From contig NZ_SLXQ01000001.1 of the NCBI RefSeq assembly GCF_004340875.1, forward strand, positions 372,001 through 436,000: a stretch of DNA of 64,000 nt. Direction: 5' to 3'. This DNA comes from Tamaricihabitans halophyticus (lineage in GTDB: Bacteria > Actinomycetota > Actinomycetes > Mycobacteriales > Pseudonocardiaceae). Positions 35,536-43,780 of the stretch are shown piece after piece. Below the pieces are notes generated by a model. It was not told where the DNA came from, did no database searches, and worked only from the letters and a program-made list of their open reading frames with translations. Each line of letters starts with the position of its first letter. The stretch's first letter is position 1. A program made the position numbers and the translations under genes.

Positions 35536-38500
35536 GTGCGTTTCGGAGTGCTTGGCCCGCTGCTCGTGCAGGCAGCTGACGGGACGGAAATCCGGGTGCC
35601 CGAGGCGAAGGTGCGGCTGCTGTTGGCGAATCTCCTCGCGCACGCGGGTCAGCCGATCTCGAGCGAACGCTTGGTGGAAAGCCTCTGGGGCGCGCATCCG
35701 CCTGGCAACCCGGCGAACACCCTGCAGACCAAGATCTCGCAGCTACGCAGGGCGCTGCGCGCGGCGGATCCTGATGGCGGCGAACTCCTGACCTACCAGG
35801 CGTCCGGATACCTGCTCCGGGTATCCGACGGCGCGTTGGACAGCAGACACTTTCGCATGCTGGTCCAGCGGGCGAACACGCTCGAAGATCCGGCGGACCG
35901 GGCGGCACGGCTTGCCGAGGCGCTCGCATTGTGGCGCGGTCCTGCCTTTGCCGAGTTCGCCGAGGAACCGTTCGCGATCACCGCGGTTCGCGCGCTTACC
36001 GAGGAACGGCTGGCCGCGATCGAGGCGCACGCCGAGGCACGGTTGGCACTCGGCGAACCCGAGGCGGTGCTCGCCGAACTCGCCGAGCTGGTCAGCCAGC
36101 ACCCCGAGCGAGAGCGAGCGCGCGCGCTGCAGCTACGCGCGCTATACCGGGCGGGCAGGCAACGCGAAGCCTTGGATGGCTACACCGCCATCCGGGAGCA
36201 CCTTGCCGAGCGGTTCGGTCTCGAACCGGGACCGGAGCTGGCCGAACTGCACCAGGCGATGTTGCGTCAGGATCCCGCGCTGACACCAGTACGCCGCCGC
36301 ACCGAGCTGCCCGCGCCGCTGACCGAGCTGATCGGTAGGGAATCGGCCGTCGAACGGGTGGCCACCGAGTTTGCCGGCTCCCGGCTGGTCACCCTCACCG
36401 GCCCCGGCGGGGTCGGCAAGACCCGGTTGGCGATCGCCGTTGCCGAACGGCTCGCGGATCGCATGCGCGACGGCGTTCGGTTGGTCGAACTGGCCGGACT
36501 CGACCGGCAGGCGCGCCAGGTGACGCCCCGCCATGGGACAGTGGAGTCCACTGCGGACGATTGGCTCGCCGATGTGCTCGCCACCGCGCTCGGCATCCGC
36601 CAGGACGGCCATTCCGGTTCGCCACTCGACCTGGTCGCCAACACCCTGCGGGATCAGCAGCTGTTGCTCGTACTGGACAACTGCGAGCAGCTGGTGTCCT
36701 CGGTGGCAACCGTCACCCAGCGACTCCTTGCCGCCGCGCCCGGGCTACGCATTCTGGCCACCAGCAGGGAAACCCTGCAGATCACCGGAGAGGTCCGCTG
36801 GCCGGTGCCGCCGCTCGAGCTACCCGCTCGGGACGGCGCCGAACCGGCGGTGATTCGGGAATCCTCGGCGGTACGCCTGTTCACCGCACGGGCGACGGCC
36901 GCGGTGCCCGGCTTCGCGCTGGACGCGGGAAATGCGGCCACGGTCGCCGCGATCTGCCGGAAGCTGGACGGTCTGCCGCTCGCGCTGGAACTGGCCGCAA
37001 GCAAGGTTCGAGTACTCACGGTGGACGAACTGCTCGACCGGTTGCAGGACCGGTTCGCGGTACTGGCCTCCGGGCCACGCGGCGCCCCATCCCGGCAGCG
37101 CACGCTGCGCGCGATGATCGACTGGAGCTGGGAACTACTCACCGAAGCCGAACGGGCGGTACTGCGCCGGCTGGCCATCCACACCGAGGGCAGTGATCTT
37201 GCCGCGGCCGAAACGTTGTGCGCGGACGAGGACCTGCGACCGGGCGAAGTCCTTGGTCAGCTCGACCGACTGGTGGACCGATCGCTGGTGATCGCCGAAG
37301 CGAAGCGGGGCGGCACCCGTTACCGGCTGCTCGAATCGGTCGCCGCCTACGCGTTGGACCGGCTACGCGAGGCCGATGAGTTCGACACATCGCTGCGCCG
37401 GCACCGGGAGTACTACCTTGCCGTTGCCGAGCGTGCGGCTCCCCTGCTGACCGGTCCCGAACAGCGTGACTGGCTACGGGTGCTGGACGCGGAGTCCGGC
37501 AATCTCGGCGCGGCGCTGGAATCCGCCAGCCACGCCGGTGCGCACGCGGTCACCGCTCGCCTGGTGCGCGCCCTGACCTGGTACTGGTTCCTCCGTGGCC
37601 GGCACGGCGAGGCCCGCAGGTGGCTCGCCGAAGTGGTGGCGCGCGCCGCGGAGCCCAGCGCGCTGGCCGATGCCACCGTCTGGCTGGCTGGCTTTGATCT
37701 GCTGCACAGCCAGCGGGTGGACGAGGGTGCCTTCACGGCGGTCGAAAGGATCGCTGATCCGGTGCTGCGGATGCACGCGGACTGGTTCGCCGGCTATGCC
37801 TTCAGCACGATCGGCGAGCTACGCGGGGCTGCCCGGCACACCGAACGTGCCCTGGACCTCGCGCGGAGGTTGAACGACAAGTGGACACTCGCCGCCGCGT
37901 GCAGCGACAAGGCGAATCAGGAGTTGGGGCAGGGTCGGCTGGCCGAGGCCGAGGCTAGCGCGACAACGAGCGAACGGCTTTTCGCCGAACTGGCCGATGG
38001 TTGGGGGCAGCTGCAAGCCTCGTTCATCCTCGGCGCGCTTGCCGAGATCGCTGGGGACTACCCGCGCGCGGCGCGGCTGCACGACGCTGGTCTACGCCTT
38101 GCCGAACGGCTCCGGCTCTGGCCAGAAGTCTCGTACCAGCTGTGCTGGCTGGGCAGGGTTGCCTTGCTACGCGGTGAGTACGCGGCTGCCCGCGACTACC
38201 ACGAGCGCGCGGTGCGGGTCGGCACCGAATGCGGGTTCCAACCCGGGGTGTACTTCGCCAGGACCGGCTTGGCCCTTGGCGCGCGCAGGGAAGGTGACCT
38301 CGATACGGCCGAGCGGCACCTGCGCGCGCTGGTCGACTGGCATCGACGCGACGAGCTACCCGGCACCAGCGCGCTTGCCTTCGTGGAACTCGGCTTCGTC
38401 GCTGAACAGCGGGGTGATCCCGAGCAGGCCGCGCAATGGCAGTTGGCCGCATACGAGCTCGCCAGCGAATCGCCTGATCCGCGGGCACTGGCGCTCACCC

Positions 38501-38742
38501 TGGAAGGGCTGGCGGGAGCGCGGGCGCTGGCTGGCGCGGCAGCCGAAGCCGCGCGGCTACTGGGTGCGGCGGCATCGCTGCGCTCGGCGGCAGGGGCGCC
38601 GCTACCGGCCGCCGAGCGGATGGATGTCGATCGGATCAGCGCGGCGGCCGCCGGCGTGCTCGGCGCGGCCACCTTCGACGCCGAGTTCGCGGCCGGCGCG
38701 GGCCAGCCACCCGCCGAGCTCGTACGACCGCACGATTCCTAA
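35536..38742 (+). CDS. AfsR/SARP-type regulator: HTH-BTAD-NB-ARC-TPR
   Basis: A 1068-residue regulator. An OmpR-like winged helix covers residues 1-90 (MRFGVLGPLLV, SSERLVESLWG). The bacterial transcriptional activator domain covers about 95-245. A STAND/NB-ARC ATPase has Walker A GPGGVGKT (289-296) and Walker B-like LLLVLDNCEQLV. A winged-helix linker follows, and the C-terminal half is TPR-like helical repeats. Such proteins activate secondary-metabolite or specialised genes after nucleotide- and ligand-driven assembly. The divergent imine-reductase pair is the obvious target. A near-twin of 1087 residues is at 46403-49666. GTG 35536 is a probable leaderless start. Confidence 0.94.
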   Translation: MRFGVLGPLLVQAADGTEIRVPEAKVRLLLANLLAHAGQPISSERLVESLWGAHPPGNPANTLQTKISQLRRALRAADPDGGELLTYQASGYLLRVSDGALDSRHFRMLVQRANTLEDPADRAARLAEALALWRGPAFAEFAEEPFAITAVRALTEERLAAIEAHAEARLALGEPEAVLAELAELVSQHPERERARALQLRALYRAGRQREALDGYTAIREHLAERFGLEPGPELAELHQAMLRQDPALTPVRRRTELPAPLTELIGRESAVERVATEFAGSRLVTLTGPGGVGKTRLAIAVAERLADRMRDGVRLVELAGLDRQARQVTPRHGTVESTADDWLADVLATALGIRQDGHSGSPLDLVANTLRDQQLLLVLDNCEQLVSSVATVTQRLLAAAPGLRILATSRETLQITGEVRWPVPPLELPARDGAEPAVIRESSAVRLFTARATAAVPGFALDAGNAATVAAICRKLDGLPLALELAASKVRVLTVDELLDRLQDRFAVLASGPRGAPSRQRTLRAMIDWSWELLTEAERAVLRRLAIHTEGSDLAAAETLCADEDLRPGEVLGQLDRLVDRSLVIAEAKRGGTRYRLLESVAAYALDRLREADEFDTSLRRHREYYLAVAERAAPLLTGPEQRDWLRVLDAESGNLGAALESASHAGAHAVTARLVRALTWYWFLRGRHGEARRWLAEVVARAAEPSALADATVWLAGFDLLHSQRVDEGAFTAVERIADPVLRMHADWFAGYAFSTIGELRGAARHTERALDLARRLNDKWTLAAACSDKANQELGQGRLAEAEASATTSERLFAELADGWGQLQASFILGALAEIAGDYPRAARLHDAGLRLAERLRLWPEVSYQLCWLGRVALLRGEYAAARDYHERAVRVGTECGFQPGVYFARTGLALGARREGDLDTAERHLRALVDWHRRDELPGTSALAFVELGFVAEQRGDPEQAAQWQLAAYELASESPDPRALALTLEGLAGARALAGAAAEAARLLGAAASLRSAAGAPLPAAERMDVDRISAAAAGVLGAATFDAEFAAGAGQPPAELVRPHDS

Positions 38743-38761
38743 AGATCGCGGTCACGGAGCG
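38738..38761 (+). repeat. Copy 2 of the dispersed repeat, at the BTAD gene stop
   Basis: Contains CTAAAGATCGCGGTCACGG and includes the TAA stop of the regulator. It matches 49714-49737 at 22 of 24 positions by eye. Confidence 0.6.
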
Positions 38762-38827
38762 TGCTGCCGCCGGGTCGGTGGTATCTCTCCGCGAAGTTGC
38801 GGTTACGCCAGGATCAACTCAGCGCAC

Positions 38828-38833
38828 TAGGCT
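38828..38833 (+). promoter_or_regulatory. -10 element TAGGCT of leaderless TetR gene promoter
   Basis: TAGGCT lies 7 nt before the GTG start at 38841, with no Shine-Dalgarno sequence between, in keeping with a leaderless transcript. Confidence 0.5.
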
Positions 38834-38840
38834 GTTCGTT

Positions 38841-39539
38841 GTGCCCAACCGCGACGATCCAGTCAGGTCAGCCGATGGCCGCACGACGCGCTGGTCGGGA
38901 CAACGCGCCAAGCGCAGGGCACAGTTCATCGACGCGGCCATGGACGCCATCACGCAGCACGGCCCCGGTGTGTCCACTGAGCAGATCGCCGCGCACGCCG
39001 GGCTGGCCAGGTCCAGGGTGTACCGGCACTTCGCCGATGCCGCGGATCTGCGTGCGGCGATCGGGCAGCGCGCGGGCGAGCTGATCATCGCCGAACTCGA
39101 TCCGCTACTACGGCTGCCGGCCGAGTCGCCGGCGAACACGATTCACCGCGCGGTGCGCACGCTGGTGGACTGGATCGCCAAGCACATCCATATCTACCGC
39201 TACGTCACCCAGCATGCGGTGCCAAGTGGAGAAACCGACCGACCAGTCGTCGCGGATATTCGCGCCAGCATCGCGGTCCGGGTACGCAACCTGATCGACG
39301 GCTACCTGCGCGAGTTGCAGCTGGATGTCCCGGTTTCCGACCTCGCCGCCTTCAGCGTGGTCGGCCTTGTCGAATCGGCGACCGAGCGCTGGCTGTGCGA
39401 ACCGGGCAAGTTGAGCCAGGCGGAACTGGCCGCACTGCTTTCCGATTGGATCTGGACCATGGTGGACCACGTGCTGCGCGGTTACGGCGTAGTGCTGGAC
39501 CCACGGCGGCCACTGCCGGTACAGCCAAGCTCGGATTAG
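38841..39539 (+). CDS. TetR-family transcriptional regulator
   Basis: A 232-residue TetR regulator. HTH VSTEQIAAHAGLARSRVYRHFADAADL around residues 45-71 and a C-terminal helical ligand domain. GTG 38841 is preferred because a -10 box ends 7 nt upstream; a start 63 nt earlier is possible. A 22-bp perfect palindrome lies 6 bp after its stop, at the promoter of the small acidic protein gene. That gene and this regulator may thus form a control pair. Confidence 0.88.
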   Translation: MPNRDDPVRSADGRTTRWSGQRAKRRAQFIDAAMDAITQHGPGVSTEQIAAHAGLARSRVYRHFADAADLRAAIGQRAGELIIAELDPLLRLPAESPANTIHRAVRTLVDWIAKHIHIYRYVTQHAVPSGETDRPVVADIRASIAVRVRNLIDGYLRELQLDVPVSDLAAFSVVGLVESATERWLCEPGKLSQAELAALLSDWIWTMVDHVLRGYGVVLDPRRPLPVQPSSD

Positions 39540-39545
39540 CGTGGT

Positions 39546-39567
39546 TATTGTGTTCTAGAACACAATA
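39546..39567. promoter_or_regulatory. 22-bp perfect palindrome, probable TetR operator
   Basis: Both arms are perfect, with left arm TATTGTGTTCT (39546-39556) and its exact complement at 39557-39567. The sequence is much more AT-rich than its surroundings. Size and symmetry are typical of a TetR operator. A TACACT hexamer at 39583-39588 could be the -10 of the downstream gene, which would put the palindrome over the -35 region. Confidence 0.7.
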
Positions 39568-39638
39568 GGCTAGCTTATCTGGTACACTGACGTCACCGCT
39601 AGTTGAGCGGCATCCAGAACATTGCATACGGGGAGGCG

Positions 39639-39674
39639 GCGGGCCGCCGGACAGCGTGGAGTCCGACGGCCCGC
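39639..39674 (+). ncRNA. Strong hairpin in the leader of the small acidic protein gene
   Basis: Arms 39639-39652 (GCGGGCCGCCGGAC) and 39661-39674 (GTCCGACGGCCCGC) pair over 14 bp with one mismatch and an 8-nt loop. It lies between the putative promoter and the start codon, 46 nt before the ATG. It could be an attenuator, a stabilising leader structure or a terminator for the upstream TetR transcript. There is no T-run. Confidence 0.5.
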
Positions 39675-39719
39675 ATACACGCGTACAACCCCGCCATGGG
39701 GTCGCGAAAGGCGGGCGAT

Positions 39720-39953
39720 ATGACCGATTCGACGTCAACCGAAGAACCGGAGAACACCGCGAACACGGAGTCGCGGGAACATGCCGACTGGCTGGACCAG
39801 GTCGAGCAGGAGGCGCACGAACTCATCGATCAGCGCTTCACCGAGGGCCAGGAGGCGCTTGCCAAACACCCGCGAAGCGTGCGGGTCGCGATGGATTCCG
39901 ACCCGGCGAGCACGGACTCGGCGAGTTGGCCCGGCGAAACCGAGGCCCGTTAG
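39720..39953 (+). CDS. Small acidic protein of unknown function
   Basis: 77 residues, strongly acidic and hydrophilic (MTDSTSTEEPENTANTE, DWLDQVEQEAHELIDQRF), without signal peptide or membrane segment. It is probably helical at 22-48 and disordered elsewhere. No family recognised. ATG 39720 is preceded by AAAGGCGGG. An upstream TTG at 39603 would add 39 residues but its reading frame crosses the leader hairpin. The stop overlaps that of the convergent iminopeptidase gene by 4 nt. Control by the TetR operator upstream is likely. Confidence 0.6.
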   Translation: MTDSTSTEEPENTANTESREHADWLDQVEQEAHELIDQRFTEGQEALAKHPRSVRVAMDSDPASTDSASWPGETEAR

Positions 39954-40900
39954 GCACCGCGAAACCGGTCGGTAGCCTCGATAAGCGCGGTCTCCATCGC
40001 CGGATGCGAGCTGGTGTGCCCCGCGTCATCGATCAGCCGCAGCTCGCTGCCCGGCCATGCCGAAGCGAGCAACCACGGCGTGCCAACCAGATTGGCCAGG
40101 TCGACCGAACCCTGCACCAGTACGCCGGGGATCCCGGCCAGTTTGCCCGCATCGCGCAGTACCGCCCCTTCGGCCAACCAGGAGCCATGCCGCCAGTAAT
40201 GCGTGACGAGCCTGGCGAATGCCATCCGGAAGACGGGATCGGCGAAGGCGGGGTTCGGGCCGAGCGAGGCAGGGCTGATCGCGTCCTCCCACAGGCACCA
40301 GTCCACTGCCGCGCGTTCCTGGACAGCAGGGTCCGGATCGGCGAGCAGCCGGGCGTAGGCATCAGCGAGATCGCCTTCGCGGTCGGCCTCCGGGACGCCG
40401 GCCGCGAACCGTGCCCAGGCTTCCGGGAACAGCTCGCGCGCGCCCCTGGTGAGCACGTCGGTCTCCACCCGCCGCCCGGTTGCCAGCCCCATCAGCACAA
40501 TCTCGGTAACTCGCTCCGGGTGCCGCTCGGCGTAGACCAGGGACAGCACCGAACCCCAGGAGCCACCGAAAAGCATCCAGCGCGTAATACCGAGTAGTTC
40601 CCTGAGCCGTTCCATATCCCCGACTAGCGCCTCGGTGTTGTTGTTCGTCAGGTCCACCGCTGGATCGCTGGCATGCGGTGTACTGCGCCCGCAGCCACGC
40701 TGATCGAAAAGCACGATCCGGTAGGCGCTCGGGTCGAAGAACCGCCGCTGGCCGGCCGAGCAGCCAGAACCCGGTCCGCCGTGCACCACGAGCACCGGCT
40801 TGCCATCCGGGTTCCCGCAGGTTTCCCAGTACACCTGAGTGCCAGCACCGACGTCGAGCAAGCCCGATTCGTACGGCTCGATTTCCGGGTAACGTCCCAC
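39950..40900 (-). CDS. pip: Proline iminopeptidase
   Basis: A 316-residue alpha/beta hydrolase that removes N-terminal proline from peptides. Diagnostic segments are HGGPGSGCSAGQRRFFDP (oxyanion), FDQRGCGRSTPHA, the nucleophile elbow LFGGSWGSVLSLVYAE with Ser, and a C-terminal His in DDAGHTSSHPA. The start is GTG 40898-40900, preceded by GGAG; length is typical (310-320). It stands alone. It ends in a convergent 4-bp overlap with the small acidic protein gene. Confidence 0.95.
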   Translation of the reverse strand: MGRYPEIEPYESGLLDVGAGTQVYWETCGNPDGKPVLVVHGGPGSGCSAGQRRFFDPSAYRIVLFDQRGCGRSTPHASDPAVDLTNNNTEALVGDMERLRELLGITRWMLFGGSWGSVLSLVYAERHPERVTEIVLMGLATGRRVETDVLTRGARELFPEAWARFAAGVPEADREGDLADAYARLLADPDPAVQERAAVDWCLWEDAISPASLGPNPAFADPVFRMAFARLVTHYWRHGSWLAEGAVLRDAGKLAGIPGVLVQGSVDLANLVGTPWLLASAWPGSELRLIDDAGHTSSHPAMETALIEATDRFRGA

Positions 40901-40950
40901 CGTGCTCCAATCCCATTCACCGCGTTCGTCAAGGTTAGCGGCTGAAAGGG

Positions 40951-41715
40951 TTATGAACGGTGCAGGACCAGGCCGCGTTCGCCGGCCGCGATACCGGGCC
41001 GGAGCACCAGGTTCTCGTCGTAATCACCGCCAGCCGCGCTGCGGTAGCCGATCGGCTCGTCCAGCGCAGCGGTGCGCAACCGCTCCCGCAACGTCTTCGC
41101 GTGTATCGCGAAGTCCGATTCGGACACTCGGTTCGCGTTCGGGACAACCATCGGGCACAGCGGCGTCATCCCGGTGTACCAGAACGTACCGTGCAGCAAC
41201 GGGAACAGCACCTCCTCGGGTTCGCCGTGAATTCCCCTCGGACCAAGCGCTTCCGCTGGCGCACCGATCGTTACCACGGCCAGCGCACGCTTACCCGCGA
41301 GCCCGCCCGTGCCATAGCGCAACACCGCGCCGGTCTCCGGATCCCGTACCCCGTAGGCATATCCCTTGACGAACACCCGGTCGAACCATCCTTTGAGGAT
41401 CGCCGGCATGCCGTACCACCACAGCGGGAACTGCACCACCACCAGCTCGGCCCAGTCGAGTTTCGCTTGTTCGGCGCGAATATCCGCATGCAGGGTATCC
41501 GCGAGGTAGGCCCGTTTGGACGCGTTCGATACGTCCAGGCGTGATCCCTCCGCCCCGTAGTCCGTCGCGCGAACCGTTGGGTCCCAACCCATCGCGTACA
41601 GATCGGACTGCTGGTACGGGTAGCCGAGTTCGTCGAGTGCCCGGATTCCCGCCGTGCGCAGTGATCCGTTCAACGATCGGGGTTCTGGATGGGCGCTGAT
41701 CCATAGTGTCTGCAT
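40951..41715 (-). CDS. Flavodoxin-fold NAD(P)H quinone/flavin oxidoreductase
   Basis: A 254-residue flavodoxin_2 family protein (MdaB/KefF/NQO1-like). An N-terminal ISAHPEPRSLNGSL FMN phosphate loop is followed by the conserved VVVQFPLWWYGMPAILKGWFDRVFVKGYAYG stretch split across the active site (cited in parts: QFPLWWYGMPA, GWFDRVF). It would carry FMN or FAD and reduce quinones or similar acceptors. ATG 41713-41715 follows GAAGGT. An in-frame upstream ATG lacks a ribosome site. It is divergent from the GlxA-type regulator, a likely controller. Confidence 0.92.
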   Translation of the reverse strand: MQTLWISAHPEPRSLNGSLRTAGIRALDELGYPYQQSDLYAMGWDPTVRATDYGAEGSRLDVSNASKRAYLADTLHADIRAEQAKLDWAELVVVQFPLWWYGMPAILKGWFDRVFVKGYAYGVRDPETGAVLRYGTGGLAGKRALAVVTIGAPAEALGPRGIHGEPEEVLFPLLHGTFWYTGMTPLCPMVVPNANRVSESDFAIHAKTLRERLRTAALDEPIGYRSAAGGDYDENLVLRPGIAAGERGLVLHRS

Positions 41716-41785
41716 ACCTTCATCGTGCCGAGCACCGACCAGCGACAACAGTGGCTGGATAGACATCATATGAAAGAATCAGGCC

Positions 41786-42793
41786 ATGACCATCTGGCGG
41801 CACCCCGGGCGGCACCGGGTGGCGGTGTACCTGCGGCACGGCGTGGTCCCACTGGAACTGGGCATCGCGCACCAGCTCTTCGGCGGGGCACGGGACGACT
41901 CAGGAGCCCTGCTGTACGAGGTGGTGACCTGCGCGCACCAGGCCGGCCAGCAGGTTCGCACCGACGCGGACTTCCCGGTCACCGTGGCGCACGGCAGGCA
42001 GGCATTCGACGAGGCGGACACCGTGCTGATCCCGGCGACCCATGAGGAAGGGCCACCCGAGCTCGGCGGCACGCTGGACCGGGAGCTACGCATGGCGTTC
42101 GACCGGATCCGGCCGGGCACCAGGATCGCGTCGATCTGTACCGGGGCTTTCGTACTTGCCGCCGCTGGCCTGCTCGACGGGCACACCGCGACCACCCACT
42201 GGCTGTCCGCCGAACAGTTCCGGCGGCTGTACCCGAACGTCCGGCTCGATCCCGATGTGCTCTACACCGACGGCGGGAACGTACTCACCTCAGCGGGGGA
42301 AGCGGCCGGTATCGACCTGTGCCTGCACATGATCCGCCGGGATTTCGGCGCGACTGTGGCCAATGAGCTGGCTAAGCGCGTCGTGGTACCGGCGCATCGG
42401 GCCGGCGGGCAGGCCCAGTACATCGCGCATCCGGTGCGCGGCATCAGGGAATCGTCGACCGGCAGGGCCAGGGAATGGGCGCTCACGCAGCTGGGACGCA
42501 CGCTCAGCCTGACCGAACTCGCCGCGCGCGAGTCGATGAGCGTGCGCACCTTCACCCGGCGGTTCCGCGATGAGGTCGGCATCTCGCCGATCCAGTGGCT
42601 GACCCAGCAACGGATCGAACGAGCCCGGCAACTGCTCGAACAAACCGATCTGCCCATCGACCGGATCGCCGAAGATGTCGGCTTCGGTACGGCGGTATCG
42701 CTACGCCAACATCTGCGCGCGACACTGGGCGTTTCGCCAAGCGCCTACCGCAGCACGTTCCGCAGTACGACAAGCTCCGGCTCAGTGCGTTGA
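41786..42793 (+). CDS. GlxA/FtrA-type AraC regulator with DJ-1/PfpI domain
   Basis: A 335-residue regulator. An N-terminal DJ-1/PfpI-like domain has the nucleophile-elbow segment SICTGAFVLAAAGLLDG with Cys and the TTHW motif. The C-terminal AraC double HTH covers about 225-325 (SLTELAARESMSVRTFTRRFRDEVG, IDRIAEDVGFGTAVSLRQH). The family senses small molecules through the N-terminal domain, which is usually not catalytic. Its most likely target is the divergent flavodoxin-fold oxidoreductase. The 3' end overlaps the convergent pirin gene by 12 bp. Confidence 0.93.
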   Translation: MTIWRHPGRHRVAVYLRHGVVPLELGIAHQLFGGARDDSGALLYEVVTCAHQAGQQVRTDADFPVTVAHGRQAFDEADTVLIPATHEEGPPELGGTLDRELRMAFDRIRPGTRIASICTGAFVLAAAGLLDGHTATTHWLSAEQFRRLYPNVRLDPDVLYTDGGNVLTSAGEAAGIDLCLHMIRRDFGATVANELAKRVVVPAHRAGGQAQYIAHPVRGIRESSTGRAREWALTQLGRTLSLTELAARESMSVRTFTRRFRDEVGISPIQWLTQQRIERARQLLEQTDLPIDRIAEDVGFGTAVSLRQHLRATLGVSPSAYRSTFRSTTSSGSVR

Positions 42794-43780
42794 CCGGCCG
42801 CGCGGGCGCAGCGTCACCTGAGGCAGTTCGGGCGCCGGCAGTGCCGCGCCGGCATAGCCGTGCACCACGCCGAACCTGCTGTCGGTCGCACCGGCGCGCT
42901 CGTGTTCCCAATCCACCCGCGCCTGCACGATCTCCTCGTGGCTACGGCCCACGAAGTTCCACCACATCACCAGTTTCTCGGTGAACGGGCGCCCGCCAAG
43001 CAGCAAGGCCCGCCCAGGGCCATTCGAATCGATCCGCACCTCGGTACGGCCAGGCGCCAGATAGAGCATCGAACCATCGGCAAGCTTGTTCCCGTCAACC
43101 CGTAGCCTGCCGGAAAGCTTGAGCACGGCATGTTCGAACTCGGCGTCAACCGGTTGGCGCAGCTCGCCACCGTCCGGTAGTGCGACCTCAGCGGCAACCA
43201 GCGGGGAGTACGCGGTGGCCGGCGAAGCCAGGCCAGCGAGTTCGCCCATGATCACCGTGACGTTCGCGTCCGCAGTAGACAGTGTGGGCAGCTCGGCGTG
43301 ATGTTCGAAGCCGGCCGCACCGTGCCGATCCGCGGCCGGCAGCGCCACCCAGAGCTGAATGCCATGCAACACGGACCGATGTCGCCGCGCCGGTGCGGGC
43401 GACTCCTCGGAATGCGCGATGCCGTTGCCCGCGGTCATCAGGTTCAGCTCGCCTGGCCGGATCAACTGATCGCTGCCGAGGCTGTCGCGATGCAGTACCT
43501 CGCCGTCCAGCAGCCAGCTCACCGTCTGCAACCCGGTATGCGGATGCGGTGGCACCTGCATACCGGGCGCGTCGGCGATATCGGCCGGCCCGTAGGAATC
43601 CACGAAGCACCACGGCCCGACCATCCGGCGGTAGCGGTTCGGCAGTACGCGGCGGACCAGCATGCCGCGGGGACCGCCGAGTGGCACCTGCCTCGGCCAG
43701 AGCAGTTCGTCCTCGGCGGGCGATACCAGGGGGCCATAGCATACGGTCCGCTCACCCGGGGCATCTTCGGTATTGCTCAC
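42782..43780 (-). CDS. Pirin family protein
   Basis: A 332-residue bicupin. The N-terminal pirin motif carries the metal ligands in PPHPHTGLQTVSWLLDG and GNGIAHSEES (His-x-His ... His). Bacterial pirins bind Fe and some show quercetin 2,3-dioxygenase activity; others act as redox-sensing cofactors. Start GTG 43778-43780 overlaps the stop of the MFS gene (GTGA), so pirin is the second gene of an exporter-pirin operon. The 3' end overlaps the convergent GlxA-type gene. Confidence 0.94.
   Translation of the reverse strand: MSNTEDAPGERTVCYGPLVSPAEDELLWPRQVPLGGPRGMLVRRVLPNRYRRMVGPWCFVDSYGPADIADAPGMQVPPHPHTGLQTVSWLLDGEVLHRDSLGSDQLIRPGELNLMTAGNGIAHSEESPAPARRHRSVLHGIQLWVALPAADRHGAAGFEHHAELPTLSTADANVTVIMGELAGLASPATAYSPLVAAEVALPDGGELRQPVDAEFEHAVLKLSGRLRVDGNKLADGSMLYLAPGRTEVRIDSNGPGRALLLGGRPFTEKLVMWWNFVGRSHEEIVQARVDWEHERAGATDSRFGVVHGYAGAALPAPELPQVTLRPRGRSTH

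Noticed and set aside
35417-35929. Upstream extension of the Asp-type imine-reductase gene
   Set aside because: It runs into the divergent regulator gene on the opposite strand; the Rossmann fold and ribosome site start at 35416.
39656-40597. 313-codon plus-strand frame across the small acidic gene and proline iminopeptidase
   Set aside because: It is antisense to a well-defined pip gene and in a different frame from the small acidic ORF.
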